NCBI RefSeq assembly: GCF_900142135.1
Contig: NZ_FQZU01000005.1
Span: 175,667 to 239,666 of the forward strand
Direction of reading: 5' to 3'
DNA from: Desulfatibacillum alkenivorans DSM 16219
GTDB taxonomy: Bacteria > Desulfobacterota > Desulfobacteria > Desulfobacterales > Desulfatibacillaceae
DNA: 64,000 nucleotides
Part shown: in pieces, positions 25,918 through 35,553 of the stretch
How the letters are laid out: each line of letters starts with the position of its first letter
Numbering within the stretch: the stretch's first letter is position 1
The notes under the pieces: generated by a model
What the model was told of the DNA's origin: nothing
Databases searched by the model: none
The model's input: the letters and a program-made list of their open reading frames with translations, nothing else
Translations under genes and position numbers: made by a program

Positions 25918-28695
25918 ATGACTTCACTATATAATAACTCCGGCCTGGCGGCGGAATCCGCCTCCCGATTGGAGCGCGCCTTGGCGGAGCAGGCTTTGGG
26001 CTCCGGCGATTACGAGGGCGCCTGGGACAACATGATTCAAGTCTTGGAACTGCTTGGCGCCCAGCCGCCCAGCCAGGATTTCGACGTGATGTTTGTGGAT
26101 ACCAGCCTGGAGTTGGCAAAGATTTCCTTTGTGCTGGGCAAGGGGTTTTCGGAGCTCATCGGCCACTTGAACAAAGCGCTGGAAGCGGCCGACCGGTTGG
26201 GAAACCAACGCGCCCGGGCCATGATCAACCTGCACCTGGGCAGGCTGTATTACTTCGGCGAGCAGCGTCACCTGGCCATGGAGGTTTTCGCCAAGGGCAA
26301 GGCCGAAGCCGAGGCCTTGGGCGACGAAGACATCATGGCCAACGCCTCCGAGCTGATCGGCCTGTATTTTTTCATCCAGGGGCTTATCCCCGAGGCCATG
26401 GGATATTTTGAAGAGGCGGCCCGGGGCTTTGAATTCGCCGATCAAGGGCACTCCGGCCCCATGTGGCTGAGCTATTGCGCGGCCTTTCTCGGCCAGTACC
26501 ACCGGGCCATCGGCACGCTGGATTTTTACCGCAGGCTGGCTATCGACCGGAAGGACCACTCCCTGGCCACCACGCTGAGGGCGGTTTTGGGCATCTTTCT
26601 TGTTCGGCTCAAGAAACATCGGGAGGCGGCCTACCATCTTTCCGGCGCGCTCCAGGAAAGCATTCAATCTCAAAACAGCCTGGCCGGGTATTTCTCCTCG
26701 GGCGGCCTGGCCTTTCATCATATGATGGAGGGCAGGCTGGACGAATCGCGCAAATGGATGACCAAAACCATGGAGGTGGGCGACAAGGCGGGCCTGATTC
26801 ATCAATACGCCTCTCCTTTTGTTTTGGAGATCCTTTTTACCTTTCACACCGGCGGCATAGCCCCCATTCCGGGCTTTAATTTCGAAAGCGAATGCCAAAG
26901 GATATTGAACGAGCCCAATATCCATCTTCAAGGCGTGGCCCTGCGGCTGCGCGCCATGGAAGCCATGGGAAAAAATTTGGAGTCCATGCGGGAGATCGAG
27001 GCGGACCTCGTGCAAAGCGAACGGCTGCTGGAACGATCCGGCGACCCGGTGCAACTGGGCAAGACCCATATCGCCATGGCTCGATTGAAGCTCACCCAGG
27101 GGGACCCGGCTTCGGCAAGGCGCTACGCCCAAAGAGCCTGGAAAGGCTTCTCCGGGTACGGAGACGTGTTTTACCCGGATGATTTACTCGGGCTGCTTTC
27201 GGAAACATCGGGCCTGGCGCCCCAGGATTTTGTCCGGGAGGATCTTTTGGAGATGTTCGGCGCCATGATTCAGGATCTGGTTCCCAGCGATAACCTGGAC
27301 GAGCTTCTCCAGCGCACCATCAGCGCCACCAACCGGTTTTTCGGGGCGGAGAGAGGCGGCATATTCTGGTTTAAAGCCGGGGCGTCGGGAAAAAGCCCGG
27401 AGCTCCGCGCTGCATGCAACCTGTTTAAATCGGACGTGGATTCCATGGCCTTTCGCTCCAGCCTTTCCCTGGTGTTTAAAACCTACAGGGAGAACCAGCC
27501 CCAGGTGGTGCGCAATCCTGACGGCGCTTCGCTTCACAGCCAGGTTCGGGCCATGATCGGCGTGCCTTTTGAAGTGGAGGGCGAGGTCAAGGGCGTGCTG
27601 TACCACGACAACTCCTACGTCAACGATTGCTTTGACCGTTTTGTCCCGGCCCAGTTGGCCCGCATGGCCGGATCCCTTTCCCGGTACATAGGCCACGTGC
27701 TTCAGTTCAGCCGGAAAATGGAGGAAAAAACCAGCGGGTGGCTTTCCCGCATGGGGCGCTTGGATGAGAAGGAAATCATCGCCAAGGACAAGGCCATGCT
27801 CACCGTGTTGGATCAGGCGGATCGCATCGCCGGAACCGACAGCACGGTTTTGATCCTGGGAGAGACGGGCGTGGGCAAGGAGCTGTTGGCCCGGAGAATC
27901 CACGGCGGAAGCGTGCGAAGCGAACACCCCCTTGTGGTGGTGGACCCAACGACCATTCCCGAAAGCCTGGTGGAAAGCGAATTGTTCGGGCACGAAAAAG
28001 GCGCTTTCACCGGCGCGGACCGGCAAAAGGCCGGACGCATCGAACTGGCCCATAACGGGACCCTTTTTATTGACGAAGTGGGGGAGATTCCCTTGTCCAT
28101 CCAGGTGAAACTGCTCCGCGCCCTGCAGGAGAAGACCATCACCCGGGTGGGCGGCGCCAAGACCATATCCTGCAACTTCCGCCTCATCGCAGCCACCAAC
28201 CGCAGCCTGGCGGACGAAGTGGCCCAGGGCCGGTTTCGGGAAGACCTGTATTACCGGTTGAACGTCATCCCCATTCTATTGCCGCCCCTCAGGGAGAGAG
28301 GCAGGGACGTCCTGGAGCTTGCGCGGCATATGCTGGCCAGGTTCGCGGGCAAGTATAACCGCCACGATCTGGAGTTGAGCAAGGAAAACGTGGCCAGCTT
28401 GTTGGCCTATTCCTGGCCGGGCAACGTCAGGGAAATGGAAAATATGATGGAAAGGGCGGTGCTTTTGGCGGTGGACGATCAACTGGCCCTGAACCTTCCT
28501 GCAAGCCTGAGTAGCAGGGCGGCCTCCAATCCCTTTGAAGGAAATCCCAGCCTGGAGGAGGTGCAGCGCCGGTACATTGCGTACATTCTGGAGAAAACCA
28601 ACGGAAAAATTTCAGGGCAGGGGGGAGCGGCTGAAATATTGGGCATGAAGCGAACCAGCCTTTATAACAGAATGAAAAAACTCGGCATGAGATGA
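25918..28695 (+). CDS. Sigma-54 activator with TPR-like and GAF sensor
   Basis: A 925-residue enhancer-binding protein. Residues 1-440 are helical repeats of TPR type (for example SGDYEGAWDNMIQVLELLG, and a run of RxLAMEVFAKGKAEAEALGD). A GAF domain follows (about 455-595). The AAA+ domain (about 620-850) has Walker A GETGVGKE, an intact GAFTGA near residue 694 and Walker B LFIDEVGEIP. A Fis-type helix-turn-helix (about 880-925, GGAAEILGMKRTSLYNRMKKL) ends it. There is no receiver domain, so control is by ligand or protein binding to the GAF or TPR part. It is divergent from the acyl-CoA operon, which has a matching sigma-54 promoter and twin palindromes; it is the likely activator of that operon. 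Confidence 0.93.
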   Translation: MTSLYNNSGLAAESASRLERALAEQALGSGDYEGAWDNMIQVLELLGAQPPSQDFDVMFVDTSLELAKISFVLGKGFSELIGHLNKALEAADRLGNQRARAMINLHLGRLYYFGEQRHLAMEVFAKGKAEAEALGDEDIMANASELIGLYFFIQGLIPEAMGYFEEAARGFEFADQGHSGPMWLSYCAAFLGQYHRAIGTLDFYRRLAIDRKDHSLATTLRAVLGIFLVRLKKHREAAYHLSGALQESIQSQNSLAGYFSSGGLAFHHMMEGRLDESRKWMTKTMEVGDKAGLIHQYASPFVLEILFTFHTGGIAPIPGFNFESECQRILNEPNIHLQGVALRLRAMEAMGKNLESMREIEADLVQSERLLERSGDPVQLGKTHIAMARLKLTQGDPASARRYAQRAWKGFSGYGDVFYPDDLLGLLSETSGLAPQDFVREDLLEMFGAMIQDLVPSDNLDELLQRTISATNRFFGAERGGIFWFKAGASGKSPELRAACNLFKSDVDSMAFRSSLSLVFKTYRENQPQVVRNPDGASLHSQVRAMIGVPFEVEGEVKGVLYHDNSYVNDCFDRFVPAQLARMAGSLSRYIGHVLQFSRKMEEKTSGWLSRMGRLDEKEIIAKDKAMLTVLDQADRIAGTDSTVLILGETGVGKELLARRIHGGSVRSEHPLVVVDPTTIPESLVESELFGHEKGAFTGADRQKAGRIELAHNGTLFIDEVGEIPLSIQVKLLRALQEKTITRVGGAKTISCNFRLIAATNRSLADEVAQGRFREDLYYRLNVIPILLPPLRERGRDVLELARHMLARFAGKYNRHDLELSKENVASLLAYSWPGNVREMENMMERAVLLAVDDQLALNLPASLSSRAASNPFEGNPSLEEVQRRYIAYILEKTNGKISGQGGAAEILGMKRTSLYNRMKKLGMR

Positions 28696-28726
28696 TTGAT
28701 CGCCCGCGTTCAAGATTATCTATGTT

Positions 28727-28750
28727 GGCGCCGCGGCGCGCTTTTTCTTT
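28727..28750 (+). terminator. Possible terminator of the activator gene
   Basis: GCGCCGCGGCGC followed closely by CTTTTTCTTT, 31 bases after the stop. The stem is short and self-complementary, so the call is weak. Confidence 0.4.
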
Positions 28751-28852
28751 GTTGATCACGCACTTTTCATCTGCTATGGACTCTGCTCCCTTTACTTTTT
28801 CGGCCCGCCATGATGTGTATGGTGAAAAATACGGTGTAATTTGGAGGAAAAC

Positions 28853-29950
28853 ATGAAACCCACCGCCCCAGAATATTTCAATATCATCCCCCCCTATGTT
28901 CCGGGAAAACCCATGGAGGAGCTGGAGAGGGAATGTGGAATCACGGATTCCATTAAGCTGGCGTCCAACGAAAATCCCCACGGGCCTTCCCCCAAAGCCG
29001 TGGAGGCGGTGAAGCATGCATTGACGAACCTGCACAGATACCCGGACGGCGCAGCTCCGGAGCTTATGGAGAGCATCGCTTCCAAGATGGGCTGCAAGAC
29101 CAGTCAAATCGTATTGGGCAACGGCTCCGATGAAGTCATCGATATGCTGGCCAAGGTGTATTTGAACGCCGGCGACGAGGCCCTCATGACCGAGCCTTCG
29201 TTCATGATGTATTCCATTTCCGCGCTGGCCCAGGGCGCCAAGGCCGTGAAAATACCCCTGACCCAGGATTACAGGCATGATTTCGACGCTCTGGCAAAAG
29301 CCGTTACGGACAAGACAAAGATCATTTTTCTCAACTCCCCTCAGAATCCCAGCGGCACGGTGATTACAAAAGTGGAGTTCGAGCCTTTTCTGGAAAAAGT
29401 GGACCCGTCTATCCTGATTGTCATGGACGAAGCCTATATCGAGTTCAACCGGGATCCCGAAGCGGTTACCGGCCTGGATTATTTGAACGGCGGCCACACC
29501 GTGGTCACCCTGCGAACCTTTTCCAAACTGTACGGCCTGGCCGGCCTGCGCATCGGGTTCGGGGTTATGCCGGAGCACGCGTCCCAGATGTTGAATCGGA
29601 TTCGTCCTCCCTTTAACATTAACATTCCGGCGCAGGTTGCGGCCCTGGCGGCGCTAAACGATGCGGAATTTGTTGAAAAAACGCTGGAAACCGTGCACAA
29701 TGGCCTGGATTTTTTGTTCGACGCGTTAAAGGCGTTGGATGTTGTCTGCTATCCCACGCAGACCAATTTTTTTATGATCGACCTGAAGCAGGACGCCAAG
29801 GCCGTCTACGAAGCCTTGTTGCATAAGGGCGTCATCATCCGGCCTTTAGGATCTTACGGCTTTGATAATCACATTCGCGTGACCGTGGGGCTTCCCCAGG
29901 AAAACGAACGCTTTGTAAAAGCCTTGAAAGACGTAATGACCGGCTCTTAA
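28853..29950 (+). CDS. hisC: Histidinol-phosphate aminotransferase
   Basis: A 365-residue fold-type I PLP aminotransferase that makes histidinol phosphate in histidine synthesis. Signature blocks: LASNENPHGPSPKAV near the N-terminus, NGSDEVIDMLAK, NSPQNPSGTV, MDEAYIEF, and the PLP lysine in TFSKLYGLAGLRIGFG, followed by RPPFNIN. The ATG at 28853 follows GGAGG; four residues of upstream frame are dropped. It is 25 bases before cmk, so hisC, cmk and perhaps rpsA form a transcription unit. Broad-specificity aromatic aminotransferases share the fold, so activity on Phe or Tyr precursors is possible. Confidence 0.92.
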   Translation: MKPTAPEYFNIIPPYVPGKPMEELERECGITDSIKLASNENPHGPSPKAVEAVKHALTNLHRYPDGAAPELMESIASKMGCKTSQIVLGNGSDEVIDMLAKVYLNAGDEALMTEPSFMMYSISALAQGAKAVKIPLTQDYRHDFDALAKAVTDKTKIIFLNSPQNPSGTVITKVEFEPFLEKVDPSILIVMDEAYIEFNRDPEAVTGLDYLNGGHTVVTLRTFSKLYGLAGLRIGFGVMPEHASQMLNRIRPPFNINIPAQVAALAALNDAEFVEKTLETVHNGLDFLFDALKALDVVCYPTQTNFFMIDLKQDAKAVYEALLHKGVIIRPLGSYGFDNHIRVTVGLPQENERFVKALKDVMTGS

Positions 29951-29975
29951 ACAATGAAACCGCCAGGGGGGCGAG

Positions 29976-30647
29976 ATGAAAAAAATATTAGTCACTATTG
30001 ACGGGCCTGCGGGTGCGGGAAAAACCACTGTAAGCAGGGCGGTTGCGCTGGAATTGGGCTATACCTTCGTGGACACGGGCGCCTTATACAGGGGCCTGGC
30101 CGTGGTCGTCAATCAAAAGGGCGTGGACCCCAACGACGACGCAGCCCTGGCCGCCGTGTGCAAGGATTTGGAACTTTCCCTGATTCCCGAAGAGGATAAA
30201 ACCCGGGTTATCGCCAATGGAGAGGATATTACAGACAAACTTCGCACCCCCGAGATTTCAATGACAGCCTCGGCCGTGTCCGCTCGACCCTTGGTCAGGG
30301 AATGGCTTTTGGGCATTCAGAGGGATTTTGGAGAAAAAGGCGGGGCCGTATTTGAAGGCCGCGACATGGGAACCGTGGTCTTTCCCAACGCCGAAGCCAA
30401 GTTCTTTTTGCACGCCGATCCCAATATTCGCGCCCGCCGACGCCATCGGGAACTCCTGGAAAAAGGCATGGCCGTGACCGAAGATGACGTGGCCAAAGAC
30501 ATGGAGAAAAGGGACAAGGACGACTCCAGCAGGGCCGTAGCCCCCTTAAAGCCAGCGGAAGACGCGATTTTAGTGGACAGTTCTCAATTAAATATTGAGG
30601 AGGCGGTCTGGGTCATCCTGGATTGGATCAAAAAGAAATTGAAGTAA
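29976..30647 (+). CDS. cmk: Cytidylate kinase
   Basis: A 223-residue (d)CMP kinase. The Walker A loop is IDGPAGAGKTTVSR at the N-terminus, followed by YTFVDTGALYRGLA, the LRTPEISMTASAVSA NMP-binding region, FEGRDMGTVVFPNAEAKFFL and the lid RARRRHRE. Length and motif order are those of the bacterial enzyme. The start follows GGGGGGCGAG. It sits directly before rpsA, the common cmk-rpsA arrangement of proteobacteria. A 196-base leader separates the two. Confidence 0.95.
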   Translation: MKKILVTIDGPAGAGKTTVSRAVALELGYTFVDTGALYRGLAVVVNQKGVDPNDDAALAAVCKDLELSLIPEEDKTRVIANGEDITDKLRTPEISMTASAVSARPLVREWLLGIQRDFGEKGGAVFEGRDMGTVVFPNAEAKFFLHADPNIRARRRHRELLEKGMAVTEDDVAKDMEKRDKDDSSRAVAPLKPAEDAILVDSSQLNIEEAVWVILDWIKKKLK

Positions 30648-30662
30648 AATTAAATAGTTGGG

Positions 30663-30736
30663 TATTTTTAAGGCGAAGGGGCGGATTTTTGGGCTGCGTT
30701 AAACAAGCGTTAAGAGTTGAAAAAGCCTAAAAATAG
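30663..30736 (+). promoter_or_regulatory. Leader hairpin before rpsA
   Basis: TATTTTTAAGGC and GCCTAAAAATA are inverted with one bulged base, in the 196-base leader between cmk and rpsA. S1 regulates its own mRNA in other bacteria, so this leader may carry such a site. No direct similarity is claimed. Confidence 0.3.
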
Positions 30737-30843
30737 CGTTGTTTTTTGTCTTTTCATCTGTTATGCATCCAACTTCGACGCCTCATTCTGCGTCCGGTTG
30801 TGGAACGAGGCAAATTTACCGTAACAGGGGGTAAGGATCTTTA

Positions 30844-32691
30844 ATGGACGAACAACAAAACCAAGTAACTGAAGAACAACAAAACAACGTCACCGAGCAA
30901 GAGGAGCAAACCGCTTCCGAAACCCGGAATCCCGAAACCGACGCCATGGAAAACGACGAGATGGACGACGACGACATGGACATGGACGAGATGATGGAGG
31001 ACGAAGAGAACTTCATGGCGCTTTATGAAGAGAGCTTCAAGCGCTTTGAGGAAGGCGAGGTCGTAACTGGCAAAATTATCCAGATCGACAAGGATTATGT
31101 GCTGGTGGACATCGGATACAAATCCGAGGGATTGATACCGATCCGTGAGTTCGTAGAACCGGACGGCACAGTGGCCGCCGAAATCGGGGACGAAGTGGAA
31201 GTCATGGTGGAACGCCTGGACAGTGAAGACGAAGGCGTCATGGTTTCCAAAGAAAAAGCCTCCAAGATCAAAGTTTGGGAAGAGATCAAGGTCGCTTACG
31301 AAGAAGAAGGCATCGTGGAAGGAACCATCACCCATCGGGTCAAGGGCGGTTTTTCCGTGGATATCGGAGTGCCCGCCTTCCTGCCCGGATCTCAGGTGGA
31401 CCTGAGGCCGGTCCGGGACCTGGATTCCATGGTCGGCAAGGTTTTCACTTTCAAAGTGTTGAAATACAATAGAAAGCGGAGCAACATCGTTCTTTCCCGC
31501 CGGGTCATCCTGGAAAAGGAACGAGAAGAACAACGCTCCAGCACCCTGCAGAACATCCACGAAGGCAAAGTCGTGGAAGGCGTTGTCAAGAACATCACCG
31601 AATACGGCGTATTCGTGGATCTCGGGGGCATCGACGGTCTGCTTCACATCACGGACATCTCCTGGGGCCGCGTCAAGCATCCCTCCGAACTGTTCGGCGT
31701 AGGCCAGACCATCACCGTCAAGGTGCTGGACCTGGACCTGGAACGCGAAAGAGTCTCCCTGGGCATGAAACAGCTCAAGGAAGATCCTTGGACGACCGCT
31801 TCCGACCGTTACCCGGTGGGCGAACGCGTAAGCGGCAAGGTTGTCAGCCTGACCGATTACGGCGCCTTTGTGGAACTGGAAGAGGGCATCGAAGGCCTCA
31901 TCCATGTTTCCGAAATGTCCTGGACCCGCAAGATTCGCCATCCTTCAAAGGTGGTTTCCGTGGGCGATGAACTGGAAGCCGTGGTGCTGGACATCAAACC
32001 CAGCAACCGCAGGGTTTCCCTGGGCATGAAACAGGTCGCCCCCAATCCGTGGGACGTTATCGGCGAAAAATACCCCATCGGCACCACCATCGAGGGCCGC
32101 ATCAAGAACATCACCGACTTCGGTATGTTCATCGGCATCGACGAAGGCATCGACGGTCTGGTTCATATCTCCGACATCTCCTGGACCAAGCGCATCAACC
32201 ATCCTGGCGACGTGTACAAGAAAGGCGACGAAGTCCGCGCCATCGTTCTGCACATCGACCGCGAGAACGAAAGATTCTCCCTGGGCATCAAACAGCTTGA
32301 GCCCGATCCGTGGGAAACCATTTCCGAACGCTACCAGGTGGGAACCAAGGTCAACGGCCTCATCACCAGCGTAACCGACTTCGGCATCTTTGTGGAACTG
32401 GAAGAAGGCATCGAAGGCCTTGTCCATGTTTCCGAGGTCGCCAAAGAAAAGGTCAAGACTCCCGTGGGACAGTTCAACGTGGGCGACACCGTGGAAACGG
32501 TTGTGGTCAACATCAATCCCAAGGAAAGGCGCATCGGCCTGTCCATCAAACGTCTGGAAGAAGACGAGCAGGAAGGCTACTTCAACGAGTATATGGCGAG
32601 CAACAAACCAGCTGCTTCCGCACTGGGCGAAGCCTTCCAGAGAGCCGCCAAGATTCAGGCGCAAAACGAAGACAACGGGGACGAAGAATAA
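30844..32691 (+). CDS. rpsA: 30S ribosomal protein S1
   Basis: A 615-residue S1, which helps the 30S subunit bind mRNA. Six S1 RNA-binding domains are visible, beginning near residues 66, 158, 238, 326, 413 and 500. The last four share near-identical cores (for example [13 protein letters not shown] and [13 protein letters not shown]). The N-terminus before the first domain is a 55-residue acidic, Gln- and Asp/Glu-rich tail (MEDEENF and neighbours), longer than in enterobacterial S1. The start follows AGGGGG with seven-base spacing. A strong terminator follows the stop. Confidence 0.96.
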   Translation: MDEQQNQVTEEQQNNVTEQEEQTASETRNPETDAMENDEMDDDDMDMDEMMEDEENFMALYEESFKRFEEGEVVTGKIIQIDKDYVLVDIGYKSEGLIPIREFVEPDGTVAAEIGDEVEVMVERLDSEDEGVMVSKEKASKIKVWEEIKVAYEEEGIVEGTITHRVKGGFSVDIGVPAFLPGSQVDLRPVRDLDSMVGKVFTFKVLKYNRKRSNIVLSRRVILEKEREEQRSSTLQNIHEGKVVEGVVKNITEYGVFVDLGGIDGLLHITDISWGRVKHPSELFGVGQTITVKVLDLDLERERVSLGMKQLKEDPWTTASDRYPVGERVSGKVVSLTDYGAFVELEEGIEGLIHVSEMSWTRKIRHPSKVVSVGDELEAVVLDIKPSNRRVSLGMKQVAPNPWDVIGEKYPIGTTIEGRIKNITDFGMFIGIDEGIDGLVHISDISWTKRINHPGDVYKKGDEVRAIVLHIDRENERFSLGIKQLEPDPWETISERYQVGTKVNGLITSVTDFGIFVELEEGIEGLVHVSEVAKEKVKTPVGQFNVGDTVETVVVNINPKERRIGLSIKRLEEDEQEGYFNEYMASNKPAASALGEAFQRAAKIQAQNEDNGDEE

Positions 32692-32721
32692 TACCTCTTC
32701 AAAACCTGTTAGATTTATAAA

Positions 32722-32757
32722 AAGCCGCCGGGGAGAAATTTCCGGCGGCTTTTTTTG
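32722..32757 (+). terminator. Rho-independent terminator of rpsA
   Basis: AAGCCGCCGG and CCGGCGGCTT form a perfect 10-bp stem with a 10-base loop, followed by seven T. Confidence 0.92.
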
Positions 32758-32996
32758 TTCCTCGTTCCCACGCTCCGTGTTGGAATGCATATAAAAGTTA
32801 TTAAATCAAATAAATAACATTCATTCCCTAAAGTAATAAATGAAATTTTTTGCGGACCAAACACTCCCTGCGATTCCAGCCCAGCCGCAGCAGGCGACGC
32901 CAGGGGCGTCAATCCAAATAAACGCAGCCGGGAAAGCATAATGAAATTGGGGACGATGGGCGAACGGGCGGTCACGCCCGAGTTTCTTATCAGGTC
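32758..32996. repeat. Gap with a CGTTCCCACGCTCC-type repeat
   Basis: After the rpsA terminator, 32762-32790 reads CTCGTTCCCACGCTCC then GTGTTGGAATGCAT, a degenerate form of an intergenic repeat seen in many bacterial genomes. The rest of the gap up to the YrdC-type gene holds a GACGCC/GGCGTC hairpin and no coding frame. Confidence 0.45.
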
Positions 32997-33605
32997 TTAC
33001 TCAAAAAGGCTCACATCCCCGGCGCCTTCGCGCAACACCTCGGGCTCATCGTCAATGAGGGAAACCACGGAGGACGCCCGGCCCGACACGGGGCCGCCGT
33101 CAATCACCAGGTCGATTTGGTTTTTATAATAATCGTGGAGCAGAGAAGGGTCGTCAAACTCATTGCCGTTCAGGTCAGCGGCGCTGGTGCTGATGATGGG
33201 ATTGCCGAGCTCCTTGATGATCTCCATGCAGATGGCGTGCTCCGGCACCCGGATGCCGGCGGTCTTTCTTTTGGTGATCATGATTTTAGGCACCAATTTG
33301 GAGGCTTCCAATATAAAGGTATAGGGCCCGGGCAAAAGCCTTTTCATGGTTTTGTAGGCGTAGTTGCTGACCTTGGCGTAGTCGCTGATATTTTGCAGAT
33401 CGGAGCAGATAAAAGACAACGGTTGAGTTGACTCCATTTGCTTTAAGCGATACACTTTTTGAATCGCTTTCTTATTCATGATGTCGCACCCGATGCCGTA
33501 TATGGTGTCTGTAGGATAAGCAATAATGCCGCCTCTTTTTAACACCTCCACCACCTGGGCGATTTTCCTGAATTCCGGGTTGATTGGATTGATTGGCAGT
33601 AGCAT
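32997..33605 (-). CDS. YrdC/Sua5/YciO-family protein
   Basis: A 202-residue protein with the YrdC fold: KRGGIIAYPTDTIYGIGCD, RLKQMESTQPLSFIC, LLPGPYTFILEAS, TAGIRVPEH and NPIISTSAADLNG. These residues form the cavity that binds ATP, threonine and bicarbonate in threonylcarbamoyl-AMP synthase, the first enzyme of tRNA t6A. The K-x-R/S-x motif reads KQMESTQPL instead of the KxR-SxN form, and there is no C-terminal Sua5 domain, so it is closer to YciO, whose role is less settled. It is divergent from guaB. Either t6A synthesis or a YciO-like function is possible. Confidence 0.8.
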   Translation of the reverse strand: MLLPINPINPEFRKIAQVVEVLKRGGIIAYPTDTIYGIGCDIMNKKAIQKVYRLKQMESTQPLSFICSDLQNISDYAKVSNYAYKTMKRLLPGPYTFILEASKLVPKIMITKRKTAGIRVPEHAICMEIIKELGNPIISTSAADLNGNEFDDPSLLHDYYKNQIDLVIDGGPVSGRASSVVSLIDDEPEVLREGAGDVSLFE

Positions 33606-33976
33606 GGCGACCTCGCAAGAAATGGGTGAAACGTCATAAACTGAGGACGAACGGTATATCTAGTATCAACGGCCCTCTTTGTCAAGCCATAAACATAACG
33701 ACGGCAGGCATGGACATTTCTGACAGGGGCGTCTATTATTGCAGAAGGTAAATGAGGACGTTTTAGGGATGAAAGGGAGGAAGAACGCGGACCCGTACGC
33801 CGCCCGGTCATCACAAACCGTTATAATAATCCATTATTTCAATTGGTTTAAGAAAGTTCTTGTTTTGCATAAAATCAGGCATTGAATTTGCCTGCATCAT
33901 CTGTTATCAGTGCCCAACCCCGACGCGGGGCGCATATTTTCGCCCCCAACCCTTTTTATCGGTATGGAGGAATTTG
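33606..33976. other. Divergent intergenic region before guaB
   Basis: About 370 bases with no gene. The right end holds two mutually exclusive hairpins (33918-33946). The remainder shows no repeat or clear promoter that I can support. Confidence 0.5.
33918..33957 (+). promoter_or_regulatory. Possible attenuator-like guaB leader
   Basis: CCCCG/CGGGG (33918-33930) and GGGGCG/CGCCCC (33927-33946) share bases 33927-33930, so only one can form. CTTTTTA begins six bases after the second. The gap before the T-run is long for an intrinsic terminator. Confidence 0.3.
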
Positions 33977-35446
33977 ATGACAAAAATACCACCCGAAGAC
34001 GCCTACTCTTTTGAGGACGTCCTTATCATCCCGGCATATTCCGAGGTGGTGCCCAAGGACGTCGATGTGAAAACCCGCCTGACCCGAAACGTAAGCATGA
34101 ACATCCCCATCGTGAGTGCGGCCATGGATACGGTCACCGAAGCCCAGACCTGCATCACCCTGGCTCGGGAAGGCGGAATCGGCTTTATCCATAGGAATAT
34201 GTCCATTGACGACCAGGTTCTGGAAGTGGACAAGGTTAAAAAGTCGGAAAGCGGGATGATCGTAGATCCCGTGACCATTCGCCCGGACCAGAAGGTCAGC
34301 GAGGTTTTGGACCTCATGAGTCAATACCGGATTTCCGGCGTGCCCGTCACCCAGGGCGATCAACTGGTCGGCATCGTGACCAACCGCGATCTGCGTTTTG
34401 AGATTGACCTGGATAAAAAGGTCTCCTCGGTCATGACCAAGTCCAACCTGGTGACCGTGCGGGAAGGCATCACCCTGGAAGAATCCAAGGCCATGCTGCA
34501 CAAGCATCGCATTGAAAAACTTCTTGTGGTGGACTCCTCCGGCAAACTGGTAGGCCTCATAACCATCAAAGACATTGAAAAGATAAAGAAATACCCCAAC
34601 GCCTGCAAGGACTCCATCGGCCGCTTGCGCTGCGGCGCCGCCGTGGGCATCGGCCCGGACATGATGGAGCGGGCTCAGGCCTTATGGGGCGCCGGAGCAG
34701 ACATCATCCTGATCGACGCCTCCCATGGCCATACCTCCAGCATCATCAACGCCATCAAAGAGCTTAAATCCAACATCAAGGACCTGGAACTGGTGGCCGG
34801 CAATGTGGTTACCGGCAAGGGCGCCGAAGACCTGATTGAAGCCGGCGTGGACGCCGTCAAGGTGGGGGTAGGCCCCGGATCCATCTGCACCACCCGCATC
34901 GTGGCCGGCGTCGGCGTGCCCCAGGTGACGGCCATCATGAATTGCCGCTCTGCGTGCAACAAGCATAAAATACCCTTGATTGCGGACGGCGGCATCAAGT
35001 ATTCCGGCGACGTGACCAAGGCCATTGGCGCCGGCGCCCACAGCGTGATGATAGGGGGGCTTTTTGCAGGAACCGAAGAAAGCCCGGGGGAAACCATCAT
35101 ATTCCAGGGACGGAGCTACAAGGTGTACCGGGGCATGGGCTCCCTGGAAGCCATGAAGCAGGGCAGCAAGGACCGCTACCATCAGGAGCATACCAAGGAA
35201 GAAGAAAAAATGGTTCCTGAGGGAATTGTGGGCAGGGTGCCTTACCGGGGCTCCCTGGGCGCCAACATCTATCAGATGGTGGGCGGCCTCAAGTCGGGTA
35301 TGGGCTACGCCGGCTGCAGAACCATTGAGGAACTGCGCGAAAAAGCCCGCTTTACCAAAATTACGGTGGCAGGCCTTAAGGAAAGCCACGTCCATGACGT
35401 GATCATCACCAAAGAAGCGCCTAACTACCGTCAGGATCATTCCTGA
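33977..35446 (+). CDS. guaB: IMP dehydrogenase
   Basis: A 489-residue enzyme that oxidises IMP to XMP, the committed step to GMP. A TIM barrel holds the catalytic Cys near residue 305 in [18 protein letters not shown] and the mobile flap near SKDRYHQEH. Two CBS domains are inserted at about residues 95-210 ([18 protein letters not shown] and [17 protein letters not shown]). [11 protein letters not shown] and [11 protein letters not shown] are also typical. The ATG at 33977 follows TGGAGG; a longer upstream frame is not supported. It is followed by dnaE 107 bases away with a strong hairpin in between. Confidence 0.95.
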   Translation: MTKIPPEDAYSFEDVLIIPAYSEVVPKDVDVKTRLTRNVSMNIPIVSAAMDTVTEAQTCITLAREGGIGFIHRNMSIDDQVLEVDKVKKSESGMIVDPVTIRPDQKVSEVLDLMSQYRISGVPVTQGDQLVGIVTNRDLRFEIDLDKKVSSVMTKSNLVTVREGITLEESKAMLHKHRIEKLLVVDSSGKLVGLITIKDIEKIKKYPNACKDSIGRLRCGAAVGIGPDMMERAQALWGAGADIILIDASHGHTSSIINAIKELKSNIKDLELVAGNVVTGKGAEDLIEAGVDAVKVGVGPGSICTTRIVAGVGVPQVTAIMNCRSACNKHKIPLIADGGIKYSGDVTKAIGAGAHSVMIGGLFAGTEESPGETIIFQGRSYKVYRGMGSLEAMKQGSKDRYHQEHTKEEEKMVPEGIVGRVPYRGSLGANIYQMVGGLKSGMGYAGCRTIEELREKARFTKITVAGLKESHVHDVIITKEAPNYRQDHS

Positions 35447-35504
35447 TCCCTTCCGTTCTCCCCTGGGGAGATCGCGGTTTGTCATCAATCCTTTTCTAAC
35501 ATAC

Positions 35505-35541
35505 AAGCCGGGCGGGACGGCCTTTCCGCCCCGCCCGGCTT
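35505..35541 (+). terminator. Strong hairpin between guaB and dnaE
   Basis: AAGCCGGGCGGG and CCCGCCCGGCTT form a perfect 12-bp stem, with a few more pairs in the loop. It ends four bases before the dnaE ribosome site and lacks a T-run. It could terminate guaB transcripts or affect dnaE translation. Confidence 0.55.
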
Positions 35542-35553
35542 CAAGAGAGAGCC

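Noticed and set aside
33539..33814. A 91-codon minus-strand frame upstream of the YrdC-type gene
   Set aside because: It overlaps the start of that gene in another frame and shows no conserved pattern.
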